Assembly (NCBI GenBank): GCA_963744105.1
Contig: CAVUSJ010000010.1
Location: forward strand, 85,981-149,980
Length of the DNA stretch: 64,000 nt
DNA from: DASUPK01 sp963744105
GTDB lineage: Bacteria > Actinomycetota > Thermoleophilia > Solirubrobacterales > 70-9
Reading direction: 5' to 3'
Shown here piece after piece: positions 24,200 to 32,361 of this stretch. The notes under the pieces were generated by a model. That model worked only from the letters and a program-made list of their open reading frames with translations. It ran no database searches and was not told where the DNA came from. The position numbers and the translations under genes were made by a program. Each line of letters opens with the position of its first letter. Positions within the stretch are counted from its first letter, which is position 1.

Positions 24200-25756
24200 T
24201 CAGCCGTAGTACCGGGTGATGGTGAGCAGCATCGCCGCCGCGGTGTGGGCCACCGCGAGGCAGACGAGCACGACGCCCGCCGCCGGCCCGTAGCGCTTGC
24301 CGGCGCCGCGGGCGGCCAGCGCGATCAGGCCGCCGTACAGCGCGAGCAGGGGAAAGAGATAGCGCGGCTGCTCGTAGCCGGTTGCCCCCTCGATCCGGGC
24401 GATGTAGCTCACGCCGCCGATCAGGATCAACAGCCCTGCGATCAAGGTCAGGTACGTGATCAGCTCCCCGATACGAGCGCGAACCACGGCGCGCGCCCGG
24501 ACGAGCTCGCGCGCCGCCAGTCCGACGATCCCGGCGAAGATGAGAAGCGCGAGGTTGTAGACCCAGTGGGCGAAGCCGTAGTCGAGCCAACCGAACTGGC
24601 CGATGAACCCGTTGAACCAGACATGGCGGAGCGGGAAGGCGGGGAACAGCGGGTGCATCGAGGGGAGGCGCGGGAGGTAGAACTGCCACATGTAGCTGAA
24701 CGCGCCACCCACTTTCGCGGACACGGTCTCGGTGCCGCCCGGAACGACGATCCCGGTCGGCCCCTGGACTCCGCCGACGCCGAAGTAGAGGCCGCGGTCC
24801 CAGACCGTGGAGTTGAGGAGCATGTAGAGGCCGAGGGGAACCACGACCATCGCGAACGCCGCCACGGCGCCGCGGAGTGCCTCCTGCCTGCTCTCCCCGC
24901 GCGCTCTGAGCACCAGCACCAGCAGTCCGATCGCGATCCCGGGTGCGAGCCCGAGCATGTTCATCTTGGAGAGGATCCCCAGGGCAGCGAAGCCCCCGAT
25001 CGCCAGGCCGCGCGGCATGGTCAGCCCCCAGCGGAACGCGAGGGCAAGTGTGTAGAAGGTCCCCGCGGACGCCAGGTAGAGCACCGTGTCGCTCGTCACG
25101 CCGCTCGCCGTGAAAGCGAACATCGGCTGGAAGGCAACCGCCAGTGCGCCGACCGTCCACGTCCAGGGCGTGCTCGGCAGCAACTCGCGGAGGAAGAGGA
25201 ACACGAGCAGCACCGTGCACGCGGCGAGCAGGGCGGAGAAGAGACGCAGGAAGTGCACGCGATCCGGCAGCGAGGTCCAGGGAGAGAGGTGGTACACGCC
25301 CGCCGCCGTGAAGTAGTAGAGCGGCGGATTGTTCGTGTCCGTCGTGTACCCGCCCGCGCTGCTGCGGCTATACGAGGTACCGACATCCAGCTGGAGACGC
25401 TTCTGATAGATCGACGTCCCGGGCACCCGCACGTCCTTGCGCCGCTGGACCGCCTTCCAGCGCATCACGTCGAGCAGGTGGCGCTGCTCCGGCGAGAAGT
25501 GCTGGATCCCGCCCCTACCCGTCGGCGGCTTGCCGGTCTCCGCGATGTGCTGCACGTAGGCGACGTGTCCCGCCTCGTCCGGCACCTGGAAGAGCGGCGT
25601 GATCAGCCCCCACGCGACGCAGACCATGAACGCCACCGCGAAGCAGATCCAGGCGGCCGTCGGGAGCGTGGGGTGCCGCAAGCGCGTCGGTTGCCGCGCG
25701 GCCTCGCTTCGGGCCTTCGTCTCCCGCGTCCGCTGGAGCAGCTCCCGGGTCGCCAT
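24200..25756 (-). CDS. DUF2142 polytopic membrane protein
   Basis: A 518-residue protein with about eleven transmembrane helices. The first is WICFAVAFMVCVAWGLI, followed by the DUF2142 hallmark FQVPDEAGHVAYVQHIAETG in the first outer loop and later TNNPPLYYFTAAGVYHL. The PDE...H loop after the first helix resembles the acidic catalytic loop of GT-C enzymes, and DUF2142 proteins are regularly found beside surface-glycan genes, so a lipid-linked-sugar transferase role is a reasonable inference. ATG 25756 shares a base with the upstream TGA (TGATG); an ATG farther upstream would overlap the neighbour by 58 bases. Confidence 0.85.
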   Translation of the reverse strand: MATRELLQRTRETKARSEAARQPTRLRHPTLPTAAWICFAVAFMVCVAWGLITPLFQVPDEAGHVAYVQHIAETGKPPTGRGGIQHFSPEQRHLLDVMRWKAVQRRKDVRVPGTSIYQKRLQLDVGTSYSRSSAGGYTTDTNNPPLYYFTAAGVYHLSPWTSLPDRVHFLRLFSALLAACTVLLVFLFLRELLPSTPWTWTVGALAVAFQPMFAFTASGVTSDTVLYLASAGTFYTLALAFRWGLTMPRGLAIGGFAALGILSKMNMLGLAPGIAIGLLVLVLRARGESRQEALRGAVAAFAMVVVPLGLYMLLNSTVWDRGLYFGVGGVQGPTGIVVPGGTETVSAKVGGAFSYMWQFYLPRLPSMHPLFPAFPLRHVWFNGFIGQFGWLDYGFAHWVYNLALLIFAGIVGLAARELVRARAVVRARIGELITYLTLIAGLLILIGGVSYIARIEGATGYEQPRYLFPLLALYGGLIALAARGAGKRYGPAAGVVLVCLAVAHTAAAMLLTITRYYG

Positions 25757-26397
25757 CAGGTCCGCCGCTCCGGCAAGAACACGACGGACCAGATCGCCAG
25801 GGCGGCGGCGCAAATTGCGACCAGGGCCGCGGCCCAGATCGACCAGCCGCCGAGCGGACCGGTCTGCGCGTTCGCGTAGCGATTGGCGATCGCGCCAGTC
25901 TGAGAGACCCAGCTTGCCGAGCCGTGGCGCAGGAAGAAGACGCTCGCGATCAGCCGCCTATCGCTGTTCTTCCCGGGGGGGTGCCTAAGCCGCTTTGGCC
26001 CGCCCGAGATCGCGATCCGCCCCTTGCCGGGGTTGGAGAAGCAGATCCGGGCGCGATGAGCCGCGGGGGTATGCGGGTGCAACCGGATCCGGTTGATGAC
26101 CGGAGTCACGATCTGCGTCCCACTCGACACCACGTGGCCCGAGTCGTAGACCTCCACCCTGAGGCGGCGAGCTCCCTCGATCAGCCGGGTGACGATCACC
26201 TGCACCCGGTTCGCGTCCGCAGGGATGCGGGAGACCCGCTGGCAGTGCTGCGCCCCGCGTCCCAGGAACACGCTCGGGACGCTGGGCTCGACCGTGTTGG
26301 TCCCAGCCTTGACCGGGTTGGAATCCAAGGCAAACGCAGCCACCGCGACAGCGATCAGGACGAGTCCCGCGGCCGCCGCCGCCAGGCGCTCCCTCAT
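25756..26397 (-). CDS. Membrane-anchored hypothetical protein next to DUF2142
   Basis: A 213-residue protein of unknown function with an N-terminal helix (LAAAAAGLVLIAVAVAAFAL), an extracytoplasmic domain of about 140 residues predicted to be beta-rich (VQVIVTRLIEGARRLRVEVY, GRIAISGG) and a C-terminal helix (WSIWAAALVAICAAALAIW). The outer part may bind sugar or ligand, but I recognise no family. It is coupled to the DUF2142 gene by TGATG and begins directly after the GT2 gene at 26398. The three-gene order GT2, bitopic protein, DUF2142 suggests a functional set. Confidence 0.65.
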   Translation of the reverse strand: MRERLAAAAAGLVLIAVAVAAFALDSNPVKAGTNTVEPSVPSVFLGRGAQHCQRVSRIPADANRVQVIVTRLIEGARRLRVEVYDSGHVVSSGTQIVTPVINRIRLHPHTPAAHRARICFSNPGKGRIAISGGPKRLRHPPGKNSDRRLIASVFFLRHGSASWVSQTGAIANRYANAQTGPLGGWSIWAAALVAICAAALAIWSVVFLPERRT

Positions 26398-27573
26398 CTA
26401 CTCGGGTCGCCGCAGGCCGATGATCGAGAGCAGGAACGAGGTGAAGAACACCTGCGCGCCGACGGTGACCAGGGTGGCCGAGAGCACGGCGAGCTGCCCC
26501 TCCGCGAGGCTGCCGAAGCCGTTGTCGATCCACATGCCGAGCAGGACGCCGCCCGAGATCAGGCCGGCGACCGCGATCCCTCCACCGATCAGCAATCCGT
26601 GCTCGAGCCTGTAGCGCTGCCGCATTCGCCCAAACCAATCGTCCTGTTCACCCATGAAGTAGACGCCGTACGCCCGCGCGCAGAGGCCGAGCGCCAGCAG
26701 CTGCACGCCGAGCACCACCAGCAGCGACCCGGCGATCTCGGCGTGGATGCCCCAATCGCGGCCGAGGATCGAGAGGTTGGTCAGGACGATCGCCATGATC
26801 AGCGCGCCCGTCGCGACCATCACCGTCCCCGGGATCAGGAAGAGATGCCGCGGGCTGTGGATCAGGAGGAACCGGAGGTGCCGCCAGCCGTCGCTCCAGG
26901 TCGAGAGCTTCGACTCCCCCTGGCGCGGGTGGTAGGAGATCGGGAACTGGCGGATGTCGAGGCCCGACTTCGCCGCCTTGATGACCATCTCCGAGGCGAG
27001 CTCCATGCCGGTCGTCCGCAGGTCGAGCCGCGGCAGGACATCCCGTCGCACGGCGCGCATGCCGCAGTGGGCGTCGTTCACATGGGTGCCGAACAGCGTG
27101 TTGAGCAGTCCGGTGAGGACCGGGTTCCCGACATGGCGGTGGAGCCAGGGCATTGCGCCTGGCTGGATGCCCTTCATCCGGTCGCCGATGACCATGTCCC
27201 CGCCGTCCTCGAGCTCGGCGACGAAGCGAGGGAGCTCGCCGACGTCGTAGGTCATGTCGGCGTCGAGCATCACGATGTAGCGCCCGCGGGCTGCGGCGAG
27301 CCCTGCCAGGTACGCGTTGCCGTAGCCGCGCTGCGGCTGCAGGACGACGCGCGCCCCGGCGCCCGCCGCCAGGTCGCCGCTGCCGTCCGTCGAGCCGTTG
27401 TCGACGACCACGACCTCGCCCTCGTAGCCCCCGTCCTCGAGGGCCTTACTCGCGGAGCGCACGCACACCTCGATCGACTCCGCCTCGTTCAGGCAGGGGA
27501 TCACCACGGACACTTCGAGGATCGAGGAATCCGCCGGCCGCTCGGCGATTTCAGGTACGGAGATGCCGCTCAT
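26398..27573 (-). CDS. Membrane family 2 glycosyltransferase (polyprenyl-phosphate type)
   Basis: A 391-residue enzyme with a GT-A domain (VSVVIPCLNEAESIEVCV, VVVVDNGSTDGSGDLA, GYGNAYLAGLAAARGRYIVMLDADMTYD with DAD metal site, DAHCGMRAVRRDVL) and four C-terminal helices (HLFLIPGTVMVATGALIMAI, LLVVLGVQLLALGLCA, GLLIGGGIAVAGLISGG, FFTSFLLSIIGL). This architecture fits enzymes that load a sugar onto polyprenyl phosphate for use outside the membrane, possibly by the coupled DUF2142 protein (inference). First gene of its minus-strand set. Confidence 0.88.
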   Translation of the reverse strand: MSGISVPEIAERPADSSILEVSVVIPCLNEAESIEVCVRSASKALEDGGYEGEVVVVDNGSTDGSGDLAAGAGARVVLQPQRGYGNAYLAGLAAARGRYIVMLDADMTYDVGELPRFVAELEDGGDMVIGDRMKGIQPGAMPWLHRHVGNPVLTGLLNTLFGTHVNDAHCGMRAVRRDVLPRLDLRTTGMELASEMVIKAAKSGLDIRQFPISYHPRQGESKLSTWSDGWRHLRFLLIHSPRHLFLIPGTVMVATGALIMAIVLTNLSILGRDWGIHAEIAGSLLVVLGVQLLALGLCARAYGVYFMGEQDDWFGRMRQRYRLEHGLLIGGGIAVAGLISGGVLLGMWIDNGFGSLAEGQLAVLSATLVTVGAQVFFTSFLLSIIGLRRPE

Positions 27574-27590
27574 GGCTGCCTCGGCCGGGA

Positions 27591-27596
27591 GTCTAG
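27591..27596 (-). promoter_or_regulatory. Putative -10 box (TAGACT) for the GT2-DUF2142 set
   Basis: On the minus strand TAGACT is 17 bases before ATG 27573, allowing a leader of about ten bases. Confidence 0.4.
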
Positions 27597-27621
27597 GGCG
27601 CTGATTCGGCTATGGCACGGA

Positions 27622-27627
27622 TAGATT
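27622..27627 (+). promoter_or_regulatory. Putative leaderless -10 box (TAGATT)
   Basis: TAGATT is six bases before ATG 27634; the same hexamer precedes 36028 (minus) and the RNA candidate at 41.1 kb. Confidence 0.55.
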
Positions 27628-27633
27628 GGCCCG

Positions 27634-28614
27634 ATGACCGACGCGCCGCTCAGCCACTGCAAGCTCTGCGAGCTGGAGGACTTCTCAGACCCCGAGCTGC
27701 GGGAGCTGATTCGCGGCGTCTTCGCGTCGGACCGCGAGTACTTCGGCGATCCGGACTTCCCGGCGGGGCGCGAGTACCGCAAGTACTGGGAGGTCGCGAT
27801 GACCCTGCGGGCGTTCCGCTCGCTGGGCGTGCTGCGGGACGACGCCCGCGTGCTGGGGGTGGGCGCGGGACGCGAGGCGACCGTCTACTGGCTCACGCGC
27901 CACGTCGGGGAGGTCGTGGCGACCGACCTCTACGAGACCGAGGACAACTGGTCCGAGAGCGACTCGAGCACCGACATGCTCACCGATCCGGGCCGCTACT
28001 GGGACAGCGAATGGAAGCCGGACCGCCTCACCGTCCGGCACATGGATGCGCTCCGACTGGAGTTCAAGGACGATTCGTTCGACGCGATCTTCTCCTCGAG
28101 CTCGATCGAGCACTTCGGCGACTTCCCGGACGTGCGGCGCAGCGTCGAGGAGATGTTCCGCGTGCTGCGGCCGGGCGGGGTCCTCGCAATCTCGACCGAG
28201 TTCCGGCTCGAGGGCGACCACATCGGCTATCCCGGGCTCCTGCGCTTCGACGAACCGGAGCTGCGCGCGCTCCTGTTCGACGGGCTCTGGTGGGATCCGG
28301 CGTCGCCGCTCGACCTCGGGATCTCGGAGGAGACCGTGGCCGGCGCGGTGGAGGCGAGGGAGGCGATCGCCGACCAGCGCGCCGGCAAGCGGGGCTGGAG
28401 CCAATACCCCCACCTGGTGCTTCGCCACGAGCAGTTCCTCTGGACGAGCGTGCACGTCGCGCTCGTCAAGTCCGGACTGACCTCGGCGGAGTGGCGGCGC
28501 CGGACGCCCGAGCTGCCGCCGAAGGTGTCGATCGGGCAGAAGCTGAAGAGGCGCGCGTATCCAGCGGTCGCCTGGGGCCGGCGCAGACTGGGCCGCGGCG
28601 AACCTGAGATCTAG
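27634..28614 (+). CDS. Class I SAM-dependent methyltransferase
   Basis: A 326-residue protein with an N-terminal cysteine pair (SHCKLCELEDF), a motif I variant VLGVGAGREATVYWLT, DAIFSSSSIEHFGDFPDV (post-II) and VLRPGGVLAISTEF (motif III). The core matches the Methyltransf_11 group; the long C-terminal region (LRALLFDGLWWDPASPLD) looks like a substrate lid. CxxC at the N-terminus is reminiscent of sugar C-methyltransferases with a zinc-binding domain, but only one pair is visible. Converges with gmd (4-nt overlap). Probably acts on a sugar intermediate. Confidence 0.75.
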   Translation: MTDAPLSHCKLCELEDFSDPELRELIRGVFASDREYFGDPDFPAGREYRKYWEVAMTLRAFRSLGVLRDDARVLGVGAGREATVYWLTRHVGEVVATDLYETEDNWSESDSSTDMLTDPGRYWDSEWKPDRLTVRHMDALRLEFKDDSFDAIFSSSSIEHFGDFPDVRRSVEEMFRVLRPGGVLAISTEFRLEGDHIGYPGLLRFDEPELRALLFDGLWWDPASPLDLGISEETVAGAVEAREAIADQRAGKRGWSQYPHLVLRHEQFLWTSVHVALVKSGLTSAEWRRRTPELPPKVSIGQKLKRRAYPAVAWGRRRLGRGEPEI

Positions 28615-29570
28615 CCCGAGAGCGTGTCGAGGTCGGCGCGCACCATCAACTCGACCAGCTGATCGAAACCGGTCTTCGCCTCCCAGCCGAGCTCGCGCTT
28701 CGCCTTGGTCGGATCGGCGACGACCTCCTCGATGTCCGCCGGGCGGGCGAGATCGGGGTCGATGCGAACGTGGTTCGCCCGCTTCAGATCGACGCAGGCG
28801 AAGGCGGCGTCGACGAAGTCGCCCACCGAGTGGGCGACCCCGGTGCCGATCACGTAGTCGCCGGGGTCGTCCTGCTGGAGCATCAGCCACATCGCCTCGA
28901 CGTACTCCTTGGCGTAGCCCCAGTCGCGGCGCACGTCCAGGTTCCCGAGGACGAGCTCGTCGGCGAGACCGAGCTTGATCTTTGCGACACCCTCGCTGAT
29001 CCGGCGCGTCACAAAGGCGGCGCCGCGGCGGGGAGACTCGTGGTTGAACAGGATCCCGGAGCTCGTGTGAAGGCCGAAGCTCTCGCGATAGTTGACGGTG
29101 ATGAAGTGCCCGTAGACCTTCGCGACGCCGTACGGGCTGCGGGGGTAGAACGGGGTCCTCTCAGTCTGCGGCACCTCCCGCGCCCGCCCGAACATCTCCG
29201 AGGAGGACGCCTGGTAGAAGCGGGCCTTGGGACAGACCTCACGGATTCCCTCGAGCAGGCGGGTGACGCCGACGGCGGTGTACTCGGCGGTCGCGACGGC
29301 GAGCCGCCAGGACTCCGCCACCGACGACATCGCGGCGAGGTTGTAGACCTCGTCGGGATGCGACTCGTGCAGGACGTCGACCAGTGACGACTCGTCGAGC
29401 AGGTCGCCGGGGTAGAGCTTGACCCGGTCGGCGAGGAGCTCGAGCCGCTCGAAGCGCCGGTCGGTCGAGCCGTGGACCAGCCCGTGCACGTCGTAGCCCT
29501 TCTCGAGGAGCAGCTCGGCGAGATAGCTGCCGTCCTGCCCGCTGATCCCGGTGATCAGGGCCCGCTTCAT
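28611..29570 (-). CDS. gmd: GDP-mannose 4,6-dehydratase
   Basis: A complete 319-residue SDR dehydratase making GDP-4-keto-6-deoxy-D-mannose. NADP site GISGQDGSYLAELL (G8, G11, G14), VYNLAAMSSVAESW, the catalytic SSSEMFG, the YGVAK Tyr/Lys pair, FNHESPRRGAAFVTRR and RRDWGYAKEYVEAMWL. ATG 29570 overlaps the upstream glycosyltransferase stop (ATGA), so they are coupled; reading farther upstream gives non-homologous sequence. Together with the GDP-fucose synthase-like gene at 34362 it could supply GDP-L-fucose. It is clearly a second version rather than an exact duplicate of the one at the window start. Confidence 0.95.
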   Translation of the reverse strand: MKRALITGISGQDGSYLAELLLEKGYDVHGLVHGSTDRRFERLELLADRVKLYPGDLLDESSLVDVLHESHPDEVYNLAAMSSVAESWRLAVATAEYTAVGVTRLLEGIREVCPKARFYQASSSEMFGRAREVPQTERTPFYPRSPYGVAKVYGHFITVNYRESFGLHTSSGILFNHESPRRGAAFVTRRISEGVAKIKLGLADELVLGNLDVRRDWGYAKEYVEAMWLMLQQDDPGDYVIGTGVAHSVGDFVDAAFACVDLKRANHVRIDPDLARPADIEEVVADPTKAKRELGWEAKTGFDQLVELMVRADLDTLSG

Positions 29571-30757
29571 GCCGGCAACCGCGCGCGCGGCGGCTCCACG
29601 GCGAGCGCACGCTCGTATCCCTCGATGGTCTTCTCGGCAACGCGCCGCCACGTGTAAAGGGCGACCCGCCGGCGCGAGCGCTCGCGCAGGCGCCCCAGCA
29701 TCCCGGGTGTCTCCAGGCACTCCCTGATCACTCGCGCGACATCGCCCGGGTCCGCCGGGTCGAACGTCGCCTCATCGTCGCCGAGGAGCTCGGGCATCGC
29801 CGAGACGCCGCTCGTGGCGACTGGCGCGTCGCAGCTCATTGCCTCAAGGATCGGCAGCCCAGCGCCCTCATATAGTGACGGGAAGACGAAGAGATGGCAG
29901 CTCCGGTAGAGCGCCGCGAGCACGCGGTCGGAGACGAAGCCCGTGAGCACGAGGTTCCGCGACTCGATGCCAAGCCCGCGCGCGAGCACTCGCAGGCTGA
30001 ACCGGAGGTGGTGCGGCAGATTGCATGTGATGACCAGCTGATACGCATCGCGGACCGGTTGCGGCAGTTCCGCATAGGCGCGGATGGTCCCCTCCAGGTT
30101 CTTCCGGGGGTCCACTCCACCGACGTAGAGGAGGAACCCCGGGCGGACCTTCCGCAGCTCGTCGCGGACGATCGCGTCGGCCTCCGCACGAGAGCCGACC
30201 AGCGAGGAGAAGTGATCCGAGACGCCCGAATCGATGACCGTGATCCTCTCCTCCGGGACGTTCAGGTGGTCGATCGCGTCCTCGGCGGTCTGCCTCGAGA
30301 CCGTCAGGATCTGGTGGGCGCAGCCGACGAGTCCGAGGCGTGCGAGCCACGCCGTCGCGAGGTAGCCCCAGTCCGCGTTGTAGCGCTCCCTCATGATCAG
30401 TGGAATCAGGTCGTGGAGCGTGATCACGAGCCTGGAGCCGCGGCTCCAGGACGGCCAGATCTCATCGAGATCGAGCTCCGCCTCGAAAGGCGACATGACG
30501 TGGTAGATCGGCGGCGCGCCGCCCTCGGGCCCGCGATCGTGCGTCTGCCAGGCCGCTTTGCCGGAGGCGACCAGAGGGTCGGCGATCGGAGGAACCGGGA
30601 CCTCGGAGGTGAACCCGATCGCCGCAATGGCCTCGGGCGCGACCTGCAGGAGCGCAGCCGTGAGCTCGGTCACCTGACGGGGGATCCCGCGCTCGGCGTG
30701 GCCGACGCTCTGGGCGCCCCGAGCGTCGACCCAGACGGATCCGGCCGGGATCGACAC
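29567..30757 (-). CDS. Family 4 glycosyltransferase
   Basis: A 396-residue GT-B enzyme: RGIPRQVTELTAALLQV near the N-terminus, LVITLHDLIPLIMRERY, HQILTVSRQTAEDAIDHL, FLLYVGGVDPRKNLEGTIRA, the donor segment SLYEGAGLPILEAMSCDAPV and VSAMPELLGDDEATFDPAD. The YVGG-DPRKN motif is typical of mannosyltransferases of the WbaZ/MtfB type. Upstream neighbour in the operon is a small coiled-coil protein (30759) and downstream is gmd, so its donor could be GDP-linked (inference). Confidence 0.88.
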   Translation of the reverse strand: MSIPAGSVWVDARGAQSVGHAERGIPRQVTELTAALLQVAPEAIAAIGFTSEVPVPPIADPLVASGKAAWQTHDRGPEGGAPPIYHVMSPFEAELDLDEIWPSWSRGSRLVITLHDLIPLIMRERYNADWGYLATAWLARLGLVGCAHQILTVSRQTAEDAIDHLNVPEERITVIDSGVSDHFSSLVGSRAEADAIVRDELRKVRPGFLLYVGGVDPRKNLEGTIRAYAELPQPVRDAYQLVITCNLPHHLRFSLRVLARGLGIESRNLVLTGFVSDRVLAALYRSCHLFVFPSLYEGAGLPILEAMSCDAPVATSGVSAMPELLGDDEATFDPADPGDVARVIRECLETPGMLGRLRERSRRRVALYTWRRVAEKTIEGYERALAVEPPRARLPA

Positions 30758-30758
30758 C

Positions 30759-31085
30759 TCAGCCCGAGGGTGGGTGGACCGTGTGCTCTTCGACGCGGTC
30801 GTCCGAGCTGCTGTCGCGTCGCTCCAGCAGGGCCCGCAGCGCCGCCAGTTCGCGCTCGATGGCGGCGAGCCGCTGGTCGAGGGCGCGAACCTCGCTGCCG
30901 AGGTAGGTCATCGCCTCGACCGATGCGGTCCCCAGCCGCTCCGTCTGCACGTCGATCGCGCGCAGCCGGTCACGAAACGCGACCTGGTAGGCGCTGCCAA
31001 GGAGGCGGCGGATCGCCCTCAGCACGGCGACGAGGCCGCGCTGCAGCGCGAGGAATGGGCTCTTGTCCGAAGATCCGTTGTCCAC
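30759..31085 (-). CDS. Small coiled-coil protein in glycosyltransferase operon
   Basis: A 108-residue protein from GTG 31085 (VDNGSSDKSPFLALQRG). It has an amphipathic basic stretch (LVAVLRAIRRLLGSAYQVAF) and then heptad-type helices (VRALDQRLAAIERELAALRA, LLERRDSS) predicting a coiled coil, with an acidic tail. Similar short coiled-coil proteins often sit between glycosyltransferase genes in actinobacteria; a scaffold or length-control role is a guess. An upstream reading to 31289 is low-complexity and unlikely. No known family recognised. Confidence 0.6.
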   Translation of the reverse strand: MDNGSSDKSPFLALQRGLVAVLRAIRRLLGSAYQVAFRDRLRAIDVQTERLGTASVEAMTYLGSEVRALDQRLAAIERELAALRALLERRDSSSDDRVEEHTVHPPSG

Positions 31086-31101
31086 GTCGAAGCGCCTGCT
31101 C

Positions 31102-32334
31102 TCAGGCGGGGGGCGGAGCCGCCAGAAGGATACGGTCTTCCTCTGCAAGGCTCTGCCCGCCGACCCGGCGGTAGTGGGCGCGGAAGAGGCGGGCGGTCTT
31201 CTCCCAGCTGAAGAGCTCGTCGCGCTCGCGGCCGCGCTCGGCGAGCGTCCGCCGCAGGCCCTCGTCGGTCCAGATCCGCTGCACCGCATCGGCGACCGCC
31301 TCGGTGCTCTCCGGGTCGAAGATCAGGCCGGCGTCCCCGATCAGGTCCGGCAGGCCCGTGGCCGACGAGGAGACGACCGGCAGCCCCGCGGAGAACGCCT
31401 CGCAGACCGGGAGACCCCAGCCCTCGAAGCGGCTCGGGAAGACGAGCGCGGTCGCCAGCTCGTAGAGGCCGCGGAGCTCCTTCGGGCTGACGAACCCCGG
31501 GAAGCTCACCGTGCCCTCGAAGCCGAGCTCGACGGCCCGGTCCCGGACCTGATGGAACTGCCCCGCGGGGGCGCCGGTGCAGACCAGTGGGATCGCCGTC
31601 CCGGTCCGCTCCCGGACCAGGGCGAGTGCCTCGAGCAGCAGCTCATGGTTCTTGTGGGGCCAGGGCTGCGCCGGATAGAAGAGGAATGAGTCGGGCAGCG
31701 AGAAGCGCGCCCGGATCTCCTCCAGGTCCGCGGAGCTGGGGGCCGGGTACTCGGGCAGGACCGAGGCCCCCGGGACGACCCAGACCTTCTCCTCCACCAG
31801 CCCGTAGCTCTCGATGAAGTCGCGGCGGCCCCAGGAGGTCATCGCCACCACGGCCTCGGCCCGCTCGCAGTGGGTCCGGTAGATCGCCTCCCGCCGCTTC
31901 CCGATCCAGGGCGAGAAGAGCTCGGGCAGGTGGAGGTGCTGGAGGTCGTGCGGCTGGTAGATGCTGGGGACGTCCGTGGTGAAGGCGTCCTGGAACGGGA
32001 AGTGGACGACATCCGCCCCCGCCGCCTCGATCGTGCCGTCCGAGCGGCGGACCGAGAACCGGGTGCCGACCGCCGGAATGCGCTCGGCCAACCCCCGGCC
32101 GATCGCGCGGGCACGCCGCCGCGCGTGGCCGATCCGCGGGTGGAGGGGCCGGCAAGGGCCCTCGAGATAGGGCAGCAGCCAGCCCCCGTGCTCGGGGTGG
32201 GTGAGGAACAGGTACTCTTCGTCGCCGTCGCCGAGCCGCGACAGGCCTGACGCGACGCCGATCACCACCTGCTCGACGCCGCCGAAGCGACCGCTGCCGA
32301 GGCGGGCGTCGATGCAGACGCGCAACGCGCTCAT
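31102..32334 (-). CDS. Family 4 glycosyltransferase
   Basis: A 410-residue GT-B enzyme starting MSALRVCIDARLGSGRFGGV (ATG 32334). Motifs: DVPSIYQPHDLQHLHLPELF, AVVAMTSWGRRDFIESYG, FLFYPAQPWPHKNHELLLEA, the donor site SRFEGWGLPVCEAFSAGLPV, then SSATGLPDLIGDAGLIFDPE. The QPHDLQHLHLPELFS stretch is common to transferases acting in O-antigen and mycobacterial-type glycans. First gene of a four-gene minus-strand unit ending in gmd. Its -10 box overlaps that of the divergent gene. Confidence 0.88.
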   Translation of the reverse strand: MSALRVCIDARLGSGRFGGVEQVVIGVASGLSRLGDGDEEYLFLTHPEHGGWLLPYLEGPCRPLHPRIGHARRRARAIGRGLAERIPAVGTRFSVRRSDGTIEAAGADVVHFPFQDAFTTDVPSIYQPHDLQHLHLPELFSPWIGKRREAIYRTHCERAEAVVAMTSWGRRDFIESYGLVEEKVWVVPGASVLPEYPAPSSADLEEIRARFSLPDSFLFYPAQPWPHKNHELLLEALALVRERTGTAIPLVCTGAPAGQFHQVRDRAVELGFEGTVSFPGFVSPKELRGLYELATALVFPSRFEGWGLPVCEAFSAGLPVVSSSATGLPDLIGDAGLIFDPESTEAVADAVQRIWTDEGLRRTLAERGRERDELFSWEKTARLFRAHYRRVGGQSLAEEDRILLAAPPPA

Positions 32335-32343
32335 CCCCGCCCC

Positions 32344-32351
32344 GCTATACA
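32344..32351. promoter_or_regulatory. Overlapping divergent -10 boxes
   Basis: The octamer GCTATACA reads TATAGC on the minus strand (nine bases before ATG 32334) and TATACA on the plus strand (ten bases before ATG 32362). The two promoters would share their -10 region, so polymerase may not occupy both at once. Confidence 0.5.
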
Positions 32352-32361
32352 CGCCGACGAC

